Shown in pieces: positions 32,939 to 39,301 of a stretch of 39,301 nt of DNA (position 1 is its first letter; each line of letters starts with the position of its first letter). The position numbers and the translations under genes are program-made. The notes under the pieces are model-generated. The model worked only from the letters and a program-made list of their open reading frames with translations, was not told the origin of the DNA and made no database searches. This DNA comes from Akkermansia muciniphila (GTDB lineage Bacteria; Verrucomicrobiota; Verrucomicrobiia; Limisphaerales; SIBE01): assembly GCA_945861765.1 (NCBI GenBank), contig CAMAWP010000023.1:1-39301 (forward strand), read 5' to 3'.

Positions 32939-33583
32939 TCATAGGAGGGCAATCTTCCGAGCGCTCTTCGCCAGGTCCAGACTGCGCCAGCAATACCAAC
33001 TCGCCACCGTGGCGAACGGCCGCCAGGGCTCCGCGATCCGGTGGCTCGTCGGGTTGTCCGGCAAATCCTCGAGATGATAGAGATTTCGCAACGCCGTGCG
33101 AATACCCAAATCATCCTTCGGAAAGACATCCATTCGCCCGAGAGAAAACATGAGGAACATTTGCGCTGTCCACACTCCAACGCCTCTTACCTGGATAAGT
33201 TGGCGAATGACGTGTTCGTCGGGAAGACGAGCAAGCCCACTCAGCATCAACTCTCCACTCAGCACTTTCTGCGAGAGATCCAGGATGTATCGGGTCTTCT
33301 GCGGCGAAAGGCCGGCTCGGCGGAGGTGCTCCGGAGCGAGTGGCGCCAGGGTTTCAGGGGCAATTCTTTTTGGCGCCAACAACTGCTCTAAGCGAAGGCC
33401 GATCGACCGAGCAGCACCGCCGGAGATTTGCTGCGAAATGATCGAGCGCACAAGTGACTCGAATCGATTTCGCTTCAGCCGCATCGTAAACGGCCCCACT
33501 CGATCAATTAACTCGCGGATGATCGGGTCAGCAGCGCGGAGATGATTCAGACCAGCCTCAATCGCGGATGGCTGGAAGCTCAT
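32939..33583 (-). CDS. DNA-3-methyladenine glycosylase II-like (AlkA/HhH-GPD)
   Basis: A 214-residue DNA-repair enzyme. SIISQQISGGAARSI at about residues 47-61 and the helix-hairpin-helix LIQVRGVGVWTAQMFLMFSLG at about 129-149 are characteristic, followed by VFPKDDLGI with the catalytic Asp of the Pro-x-Asp-Asp type at 157/158. It lacks the Fe-S cluster cysteines of EndoIII. The length suits the single-domain AlkA/Mag1 group without the extra N-terminal domain of E. coli AlkA. These enzymes remove alkylated bases. It sits 21 bases after the TPR gene and is probably cotranscribed. Confidence 0.9.
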   Translation of the reverse strand: MSFQPSAIEAGLNHLRAADPIIRELIDRVGPFTMRLKRNRFESLVRSIISQQISGGAARSIGLRLEQLLAPKRIAPETLAPLAPEHLRRAGLSPQKTRYILDLSQKVLSGELMLSGLARLPDEHVIRQLIQVRGVGVWTAQMFLMFSLGRMDVFPKDDLGIRTALRNLYHLEDLPDNPTSHRIAEPWRPFATVASWYCWRSLDLAKSARKIALL

Positions 33584-33604
33584 ATTCTTTCCGAAAAGGG
33601 CATC

Positions 33605-34102
33605 TCACCATCTCCTAATTTCGGTCCAGAGCGGTTCCAGATCCGCATCCGCCAAAGCCATCGATTTAACAGATGCTTTACCCGCGACGGCGCAAGCCCG
33701 TTGGAGCCATTTCCGAGCCTCCTCCAACCGGCCCATCTGACAAGCGTAACAAGAGAGATTGTACGGGATGGTCGGCTCTTGGGGGAATCGATCGGCAACG
33801 GGGTGCAAAGCGTCCCAAGCAGCTTGGAGCCCGCCATCGGGAACCCTGCGTAGCGCATAGGCCTGATGTAACCAGCCAAATGGACGGTCGGGATCGCCTT
33901 TCAGGAGGATCCGAGCCATATCGAGCGCGGCTGGCCAGTTTTGCTCCGCCGCCAGAATCAACCATCGTACTTCGAGGACATCAGCATGCTCAGCCAACGT
34001 AGTGCTGATTCTTGCAAGCTCGGCCTTTGCTTCTCGAAAGTTACCTAGTTCCATCCAGCCGAGGGCAGCCGATAAATAATGGATGTCTGGCGGTTCGAGC
34101 AT
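33605..34102 (-). CDS. TPR-fold protein
   Basis: A 165-residue helical-repeat protein. Paired helices such as AALGWMELGNFREAKAELARI, ILAAEQNWPAALDMARILLK and LSCYACQMGRLEEARKWLQRA follow the tetratricopeptide spacing (Trp/Leu-Gly-Ala pattern). No catalytic domain or signal peptide is present. TPR proteins are interaction scaffolds; the partner is unknown, and this form is common and conserved in related genomes as far as I can recall. Placement between Sua5 and AlkA-like genes on one strand implies shared transcription rather than a shared pathway. Confidence 0.8.
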   Translation of the reverse strand: MLEPPDIHYLSAALGWMELGNFREAKAELARISTTLAEHADVLEVRWLILAAEQNWPAALDMARILLKGDPDRPFGWLHQAYALRRVPDGGLQAAWDALHPVADRFPQEPTIPYNLSCYACQMGRLEEARKWLQRACAVAGKASVKSMALADADLEPLWTEIRRW

Positions 34103-34168
34103 ACTGAAATAAGCTCACGGCTTAATTCAAGAGAAGTAAAAACAGATATCACTAAGTTTTCAAGGCAA

Positions 34169-35179
34169 TCAAGATGAAGCTCGAGTCAGCCGATCAGCGA
34201 TTGCATCCCATTCCGATGTCGCGGGCGGCGCTTCGACCACGATGACCTGGGCGCCCGCTTCATCGCAGCGATGCCATTCCGCGTAAATGGCCCGGGCAAA
34301 AGCTTCGGGATCGTGCGGGATCACGCAGACGCGGCCCACCTCCAGATCCAATGGGATGACAGTATGCGCGATGATATGGACGTCACGCAATTGAGAGTTG
34401 AGCGTCGAGAGCCGGGCTTTGAGGGCCTTCTCATCTTTCCATTGCCAGACCACGAGCCGAGCTTGAGGCGAATAATGCTTCATCAGCAGGCCGGGACTTC
34501 GAAGCGGTTCTCCATCGATGCCGGGGGTGCCTTCCAATTCTCCGACGACGGCCAACAGTGATTCTAAATGAATTATTCCCGGGCGCAAAAGCCGTGGCCG
34601 CGAAACGGTGAGATCGACCACCGTGGATTCAATCCCAACTTGCGCTGGACCGCCGTCCACAACTAATGAGATTCTATCACCTAAACTTTTCAGGACGTGC
34701 TCGGCAGTCGTCGGTGAAACTTCGCCCGACCGATTCGCGCTGGGCGCAGCGAGCGGAAAGCCGCATTCGACAATGAGGGCTTGCACAAAAGGATGGCGCG
34801 GCCAGCGGATTCCGACCGTGCTGCCTCCTGCGGTGATGACGTCACCGATGACTCGCGAGCGTGGTAAAACCATGGTCAGAGGCCCAGGCCAGAATGCGGC
34901 CGCCAATTTGCTGGCCAATTCCGGCCATTCGCTCGCGCAATGCCGAGCCATTTCCAGACCGCTCACGTGCACAATGATTGGGTTGCCGGCTGGCCGACCT
35001 TTAACGGAGAAAATTCGGTTAACAGCGTCAGCATTCAGGGCGTTGGCAGCTAGCCCGTAAACAGTTTCCGTAGGGATTCCAACGACCTCTCCTGCGCGCA
35101 GCAGATCGGCCGCTTGCCTCACAGCAGCCTCAAACAAAGCTGGCGTGTCAGCCGCGAGAATCTTTCCAGGCTTAGTCAT
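34169..35179 (-). CDS. L-threonylcarbamoyladenylate synthase (Sua5 type)
   Basis: A 336-residue enzyme from the ATG at 35179 (Met-Thr-Lys-Pro-Gly-Lys); the frame extends further but adds no domain. The YrdC domain has VVGIPTETVYGLAANA, VKGRPAGNPIIVHV, AAFWPGPLTMVLPR and PLAAPSANRSGEVSPT, covering the KxR and SxN substrate residues. A C-terminal Sua5 domain follows from about residue 225, starting with SPGLLMKHYSPQA. The enzyme makes threonylcarbamoyl-AMP from Thr, bicarbonate and ATP, the first step of the tRNA t6A37 modification, in the cytoplasm. It is the first gene of a four-gene minus-strand cluster. The phrase LSTLNSQLRD near residue 260 is a low-complexity-looking insertion. Confidence 0.93.
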   Translation of the reverse strand: MTKPGKILAADTPALFEAAVRQAADLLRAGEVVGIPTETVYGLAANALNADAVNRIFSVKGRPAGNPIIVHVSGLEMARHCASEWPELASKLAAAFWPGPLTMVLPRSRVIGDVITAGGSTVGIRWPRHPFVQALIVECGFPLAAPSANRSGEVSPTTAEHVLKSLGDRISLVVDGGPAQVGIESTVVDLTVSRPRLLRPGIIHLESLLAVVGELEGTPGIDGEPLRSPGLLMKHYSPQARLVVWQWKDEKALKARLSTLNSQLRDVHIIAHTVIPLDLEVGRVCVIPHDPEAFARAIYAEWHRCDEAGAQVIVVEAPPATSEWDAIADRLTRASS

Positions 35180-35273
35180 GCCAATACGGTGAAACGCCGC
35201 CGTCAAAAAAGCCAGACTTACATTTGCGCCACGATGCAGCAAAGCGTCACGGCCATTGCTGCCTGCCTCGGCA

Positions 35274-35308
35274 CTTGAACTTTGAACTTTGAACTTTGAA
35301 CTTTGAAC
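35274..35308. repeat. Heptamer tandem repeat, TTTGAAC x4 plus one variant
   Basis: cttgaac followed by four perfect TTTGAAC units. It lies between the divergent Sua5 and TrpD genes, ending 14 bases before the TrpD GTG start, and therefore over the likely ribosome-binding or promoter area of trpD. Same unit length and copy number as the array at 13526-13560, but a different sequence. Confidence 0.95.
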
Positions 35309-35322
35309 TCTAGTTTAGACCC

Positions 35323-36366
35323 GTGTTCGATGAATTGATTTCGCAACTGAGACAGGGTGCAGGTTTGTCCACCGCGCAGATCGGCTTGGCTGTTTCTCAC
35401 CTGATCGAGGAGCAAGTGTCGCCAGAAGCGAAAGCAGATTTTCTGACCGCGCTTGCGTCCAAAGGCGAAACGGCCAGTGAAATCGCCGCATTCGCTCATG
35501 AACTGCGGGAGAAGTCCATTCCGCCGCCTCTCGACGCCGAGACGCGCCAGCGGGAAATCCTGGATGTGTGTGGCACAGGAGGTGACCGCCTGAATACATT
35601 CAACATTTCTACCACCGTTGCTCTGGTGGCGGCTTCGGCGGAAGTCACGGTCGCCAAACATGGCAATCGTGCTATCACCTCTCAATCCGGCAGCGCCGAT
35701 GTTCTGGAGGCGCTCGGCATCCCCGTGGATCTGACTCCCGAGCAAGCGGCTCACTCGCTGCGTGACCATCACTTCGCGTTCTTCTTTGCGCCGAAGTATC
35801 ACCCCGCCTACAAACACATCGGACAGGCGCGCAAGATTTGTGCGGATCGCGGCCAGCGGACAATTTTCAATTTTCTTGGGCCTCTGCTGAATCCTGCCCG
35901 CCCTTCGGCTCAACTTGTCGGAGTTCCCGATCCGAAGCTTTGTGAACCGATCGCGCAAGTGCTCCAACTGCTGGGCGTCCGCCGTGGAATGGTTGTCAGC
36001 GGTTGCGCGGGCAACGCAACTCTCGACGAGTTGTCCACGTTGGGCGAGAACACCATCGCTGAATTCTACCAGGACCGTGGATTTACGCTGTCGGTAACGT
36101 CGCCCGATGGCTTTCCGTTGCTCCCGGCGACTCTGGCCGATTTGCAAGGGGGCAACCGCGAGACAAACGCTCGGATAGTTCGCGCGCTGCTGGAGGGAAA
36201 AGAGCGCGGACCGAAGCGAGATGCCGTCTTGCTCAACAGCGGCGCAGCGTTGTTTATCGCCGGGAAAACGCGCTCGCTCCTGGAAGGATGGGATATGGCG
36301 GCAGAATTGATCGACAGCGGCAAGTCCGCCGCGAAGTTGAAGGCTCTATCGACTGTCCGGTGTTAG
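35323..36366 (+). CDS. trpD: Anthranilate phosphoribosyltransferase
   Basis: A 347-residue enzyme starting at GTG 35323; no in-frame ATG exists near the expected N-terminus. It transfers the phosphoribosyl group from PRPP to anthranilate in tryptophan synthesis. The motifs are complete: CGTGGDRLNTFNIST (PRPP loop), VAKHGNRAITSQSGSADVLEALG, and FFAPKYHPA and IFNFLGPLLNPA further on. The full length matches the family. No other trp gene is in the window, so the pathway is scattered. No clear Shine-Dalgarno is visible between the heptamer array and the start. Confidence 0.95.
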   Translation: MFDELISQLRQGAGLSTAQIGLAVSHLIEEQVSPEAKADFLTALASKGETASEIAAFAHELREKSIPPPLDAETRQREILDVCGTGGDRLNTFNISTTVALVAASAEVTVAKHGNRAITSQSGSADVLEALGIPVDLTPEQAAHSLRDHHFAFFFAPKYHPAYKHIGQARKICADRGQRTIFNFLGPLLNPARPSAQLVGVPDPKLCEPIAQVLQLLGVRRGMVVSGCAGNATLDELSTLGENTIAEFYQDRGFTLSVTSPDGFPLLPATLADLQGGNRETNARIVRALLEGKERGPKRDAVLLNSGAALFIAGKTRSLLEGWDMAAELIDSGKSAAKLKALSTVRC

Positions 36367-36527
36367 CAATTCCCCATCGAGTCAACTCCAACAATTCAAA
36401 TTTTGGCATGCACGGAGTTCCTGATTTAAACAATCGCCACAGGGAATGAGCGAAGCCGGAGCTCCATCCGTCAAATGGAAAATGTCCCGGGTTAAATTGG
36501 GAATTGTTGTTCAAAACATCGGTCGGC

Positions 36528-36557
36528 TTGACAACTCGCTTTCAGAACTCCTAGCCT
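36528..36557 (+). promoter_or_regulatory. Possible sigma-70 promoter upstream of rbsD
   Basis: A perfect TTGACA at 36528-36533 is followed, after 18 bases, by TAGCCT (36552-36557), which matches only three of six positions of the -10 consensus. It lies 22 bases before the ATG at 36579. The -35 is good, the -10 weak, so the site is a candidate only. Confidence 0.35.
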
Positions 36558-36578
36558 CGCGCAGCATGTTAATCGGTT

Positions 36579-36968
36579 ATGATTATTCAAGGCATTATTA
36601 ATCCGCACGTCAGTTCGCTCGTTTGCCGCGTTCGGCACACGAACGCTCTTGTTATCGCCGACGCCGCCTTCCCTTTTTGGCCGCAGATCGAGACGGTCGA
36701 TATTTCACTGATGAAAGGTGTTCCGACAATCCTTCAGGTGCTGGACGCTCTTCTTCCGAACTGGAAATGTGGAGAGATTGTTATGGCTGAAGAATTCAAG
36801 AAACACAACGATCGCAAGCACCAAGCAGCTTTCAAGCGAGCGTGCCGCGGCGTCAAGGTGAGTTTCGAGCCGCACATTGAATTCAAACAGCGCGTACCCA
36901 ATGCCATAGGCCTGATTCGCACTGGCGACACCACGGCTTATGGCAATATGATTCTGATCTCGGTTTAA
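36579..36968 (+). CDS. rbsD: RbsD-type D-ribose pyranase / sugar mutarotase
   Basis: A 129-residue cytoplasmic protein of the RbsD/FucU family, which interconverts pyranose and furanose or anomeric forms of ribose and fucose. Recognisable elements are the catalytic His region RHTNALVIADAAFP, LMKGVPTILQVLDALL, EIVMAEEFKKHN, and the closing IRTGDTTAYGNMILIS, where the Tyr and Asn shape the sugar pocket. The closing block and the FKQ stretch favour RbsD over FucU. The usual Gly before His-Thr is Arg. It opens a same-strand run with the epimerase (44-base gap) and the aldo/keto reductase. Confidence 0.85.
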   Translation: MIIQGIINPHVSSLVCRVRHTNALVIADAAFPFWPQIETVDISLMKGVPTILQVLDALLPNWKCGEIVMAEEFKKHNDRKHQAAFKRACRGVKVSFEPHIEFKQRVPNAIGLIRTGDTTAYGNMILISV

Positions 36969-37012
36969 CTTGCGAAGCTGCGCTTACATCAGCGACTACT
37001 GGACGGAAATTT

Positions 37013-37864
37013 ATGATTCAATCGTGCGTCACGATCTCATTGGTGCCTCAAGCCAAAGGCGGGCCGTTTGTTTTCTGGGGCGATCTGGCCGGCAGTTGTG
37101 CAAAAGCTGCGGAGTTGGGCTTTGATGCAGTCGAGATATTTGCGCCGTCCGCTGAAGATCTCGATGCTCGCCTGCTTCAACAAATCCTCGCGCAAGGCCG
37201 TCTCAAGCTCGGGGCCATGGGCACTGGAGCGGGCTGGGTTCTGCGGAAGCTGCGGCTGACCGATCCCGACGTTGCGACCCGGACGCGGGCGGTGGAATTC
37301 ATCAGTGCGATTATTGATTTCGCGGGAAGCTTTGGCGCTCCGACCATTATTGGGTCGATGCAGGGACGCTTCGAGAATGATGTCACGCGCGAGCAAGCGA
37401 TCGGTTGGCTACGTGAGGCGCTGGATAAACTCGGATCTCGTGCGGGTGCTTTCGGCGTCCCGCTGCTGTTCGAGCCGCTCAACCGCTTTGAAACCAACCT
37501 TGTCAACACGGTCGAGGACGGCCTGGAATTGGTCCAATCGCTCACCACAAAAAATGTGAAACTGCTGTGCGATGTGTTTCACATGAACATAGAGGAACGT
37601 TCCATCTCAGCTGCGCTGCGATTGGGTGGCAAGCAAGTTGGGCATCTGCATTTTGTGGACAGTAATCGTCGGCCTGCCGGGGACGGCCACGTTGATTTCA
37701 GAGCTGTAGCGCAGGCTTTAACCGACATCGGTTACTCAGGTTACGCGTCGGCCGAAGCTCTTCCCATTCCGGATTCCGAATCTGCGGCGAGGCAAACAAT
37801 GTCTAGTTTCCGAAAGTTTTTCCCAGCCGACCTTGTGTCGAGCGCTGCGACGGTTTCTGGGTAA
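37013..37864 (+). CDS. Sugar (keto-sugar) isomerase/epimerase, TIM barrel
   Basis: A 283-residue AP-endonuclease-2-type TIM barrel. The metal-site residues follow the D-tagatose/psicose 3-epimerase pattern: Glu154 in LLFEPLNRFETN, Asp187 in CDVFHMNIEE, His211 (or 213) in GHLHFVDSNRRPAGDGH and Glu248 in SAEALP. The short loop SNRRPAGDGHVDF is typical of keto-sugar epimerases and hydroxypyruvate isomerase-like enzymes. No signal peptide, so cytoplasmic, unlike the related Tat-exported protein at 29771-30652. It lies between RbsD and an aldo/keto reductase. The exact sugar is not readable. Confidence 0.88.
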   Translation: MIQSCVTISLVPQAKGGPFVFWGDLAGSCAKAAELGFDAVEIFAPSAEDLDARLLQQILAQGRLKLGAMGTGAGWVLRKLRLTDPDVATRTRAVEFISAIIDFAGSFGAPTIIGSMQGRFENDVTREQAIGWLREALDKLGSRAGAFGVPLLFEPLNRFETNLVNTVEDGLELVQSLTTKNVKLLCDVFHMNIEERSISAALRLGGKQVGHLHFVDSNRRPAGDGHVDFRAVAQALTDIGYSGYASAEALPIPDSESAARQTMSSFRKFFPADLVSSAATVSG

Positions 37865-37927
37865 ACCATGTCGAAATGAATTCCAACCCTCCGCCTCATC
37901 GCGGACAGCAGTTACAAAACAACACGA

Positions 37928-38860
37928 ATGCAAACACGTTTACTCGGCAAGACCGGCCTGAAACTGCCCATTCTCGGTTTCGGTGCCTCTTCTCTCGGCC
38001 AGGAATTCCGCCGAGTTAACCTCGACGAAGCGATTCGTTCAGTTCATGTCGCGCTCGAATCCGGGTTGAACTTCATTGATACCTCTCCGTTTTATGGGCG
38101 TGGGATGTCCGAAGTGCTGCTCGGCACCGCGTTGCGCGATATTCCTCGCGAGCAGTATTTGCTTTCCAGCAAACTGGGCCGGTACGATCTCGCGCACTTC
38201 GATTTTTCGGCCAAACGCGTGGTCGAGAGCGTGGATGTGAGTCTGCATCGGCTGGGGACGGATCATCTGGACATCTGCCTTTGCCACGATATCGAGTTCG
38301 TGGATATGCAGCAAATCGTGGATGAAACGCTGCCAGCCTTGAGAAAAGTTCGAGACCAAGGAAAGGTCCGCTTCATCGGCATCTCAGGCTACCCCATGAA
38401 GCTTTTCAACTTTGTGCTCGATCAAACCGAGCTCGACGTGATCCTGAGCTACAACCAATACACACTCCAAAACACGCGGTTGTCCGACGAGCTAATTCCT
38501 CATCTCAAATCCAAAGGTGTCGGAATCATGAATGCTGGTCCGTTTTCAGCACGTTTACTCACCAACGCGCCGCTCCCCAAGTGGCTGAAGGAGCCGGAGA
38601 ACGTCAAGGCCGCCGCGCGCAGAGCCGCCGAGCATTGCGCCAAGAAAGGAATTGATATCGCCAAACTCGCGCTCCAATTTTCGGTTGCGAATCCCGATAT
38701 CACAACCACCATCGCAGGCTCAGCCAACCCCGACAACATTCGTAGCTGGGCGCGATGGGTTGAGGAGCCCCTGGATCAGCAGTTGCTGGCTGAGGTGCTC
38801 GACATCTTCAAACCGGTGAAGAATCTGGGGCATCTGGAGGGGTTGGAGAAGAATAACTGA
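37928..38860 (+). CDS. Aldo/keto reductase
   Basis: A 310-residue NAD(P)-dependent oxidoreductase. The catalytic tetrad is Asp51 and Tyr56 in FIDTSPFYG, Lys82 in SSKLGRY and His120 in LCHDIE. The N-terminus RLLGKTGLKLPILGFGASSLG and the C-terminal TTIAGSANPDNI cofactor segment fit the branch that contains plant L-galactose dehydrogenase and bacterial L-fucose/D-arabinose-type dehydrogenases. With RbsD and an epimerase just upstream (63-base gap to the latter) it probably oxidises or reduces an aldose in the cytoplasm. Substrate assignment is inference. Confidence 0.9.
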   Translation: MQTRLLGKTGLKLPILGFGASSLGQEFRRVNLDEAIRSVHVALESGLNFIDTSPFYGRGMSEVLLGTALRDIPREQYLLSSKLGRYDLAHFDFSAKRVVESVDVSLHRLGTDHLDICLCHDIEFVDMQQIVDETLPALRKVRDQGKVRFIGISGYPMKLFNFVLDQTELDVILSYNQYTLQNTRLSDELIPHLKSKGVGIMNAGPFSARLLTNAPLPKWLKEPENVKAAARRAAEHCAKKGIDIAKLALQFSVANPDITTTIAGSANPDNIRSWARWVEEPLDQQLLAEVLDIFKPVKNLGHLEGLEKNN

Positions 38861-39301
38861 CTTTCAACACGCTTCCCGGAAGTGTAGTGACCAAAGATTC
38901 CTGTTTGAGGAATGTTTCGGAGATATTTGGGAACAGACTTTACAGGGAGTTAACCTTTTGGAGACAATGCAGCGTGAGCTTTACCAGGAAATAATTTCGT
39001 GAGCGAGAACGATGACAAAGGCCCAAACTCCGCGCGCCTGATGCCACATCTCGATCCCTACCAAACGGAAGCGGGTCCGGAGCTGGATTCATTGATCCAT
39101 CATCAGGTCCTAGGAAACCCTCGCACCGAAGCCTCGCCGTGCTATTCCACAGCCTCAGACTCATCTTCCCCCATTGCCGGACAGTAAATTCCCAGCACAT
39201 TGTCCGGCGTAACTGCTTGTCAGTCACGACCTCGGCGTGGGTTCTTCAATCGGTTTCTGTTGGCTTTTCCTAGAGACAACATTGGTGCGGGTAACTTGGG
39301 C
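38861..39301. other. Window end without a recognised gene
   Basis: I see no convincing gene in these 441 bases. A 62-codon open frame from a GTG at 38999 has a passable ribosome site but a composition (Pro/Ser/His-rich, no fold pattern) that does not support it. A small imperfect hairpin at about 38870-38888 (acacgcttcc/cggaagtgt) follows the aldo/keto reductase stop but has no T-run. Confidence 0.5.

Noticed and set aside
34380-34440. LSTLNSQLRD stretch in Sua5 as a second repeat-derived insertion
   Set aside because: The phrase resembles translated ctcaactctc repeats, but it lies in the variable part of the C-terminal domain and length is within the family range, so there is no clear sign of an insertion.
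38999-39187. 62-codon plus-strand open frame with GTG start
   Set aside because: Composition is unlike neighbouring proteins, no hydrophobic core pattern or homologous family is recognised.

Overview
The window reads as a chromosomal segment of a moderately GC-rich bacterium, most likely a member of the Verrucomicrobiota (Pedosphaera/Limisphaerales-like). Reasons: the prepilin leader with Ala-Phe-Thr-Leu-Val-Glu at 22379-23248, the extracellular proteins ending in a Trp-Arg...Phe-Gly / DxDGDG / FYRL tail, the PilM-to-secretin operon arranged like the Amuc_1098-1102 region of Akkermansia, and many short dispersed intergenic repeats. This placement is inference from pattern recognition; no 16S gene is present. 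I saw no tRNA, rRNA, CRISPR array, transposase or phage gene.

Layout. 1-505: repeat-rich, no convincing gene. 506-1648: a DUF6580-like membrane protein and a YfcE-type phosphodiesterase. 1859-6780: a compact operon for a PilM / PilN-like / PilO-like / PilP-like lipoprotein / secretin envelope complex. 6815-17276: three consecutive very large secreted paralogues (1052, 1089, 1219 aa), each reading NHL beta-propeller, chitobiase-like Ig domain, cohesin-like domain, dockerin-like Ca-binding domain, second cohesin-like domain, and a shared C-terminal tail. 17277-17887: a gene-free cluster of different inverted and tandem repeats. 17888-21530 (minus): HD hydrolase, membrane J-domain/Sel1 protein, small tail-anchored protein, DUF3616 protein. 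21684-23248: secreted hypothetical protein and a convergent pseudopilin-type protein. 23660-27906: PfkB sugar kinase, membrane-anchored nucleotide-sugar dehydratase (PglF/WbpM/CapD type) carrying an apparently repeat-derived in-frame insertion, and a stand-alone MetE catalytic domain. 28134-32609: small conserved hypothetical, Gfo/Idh/MocA oxidoreductase, Tat-type sugar isomerase/epimerase, an internally duplicated unknown protein, a methyltransferase. 32639-35179 (minus): Sua5 - TPR - AlkA-like glycosylase - SlyX. 35323-38860 (plus): TrpD, then RbsD, a TIM-barrel epimerase and an aldo/keto reductase that look like a small sugar-processing cassette.

How it fits together. The best candidate for an undescribed system is 1859-17276: a pilus-type inner-membrane platform and secretin with no motor ATPase, platform protein or pilin beside it, followed directly on the same strand by three giant exported proteins that carry cohesin-like and dockerin-like modules in the same chain. 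A testable idea is that they are surface or matrix proteins that self-assemble, possibly exported or anchored through the secretin; physical linkage is the only evidence for that functional link. The second most interesting signal is the genome's repeat load: a shared 71-bp hairpin family in opposite orientations, two heptamer arrays, several large hairpins, and one probable repeat-derived stretch now read as protein.
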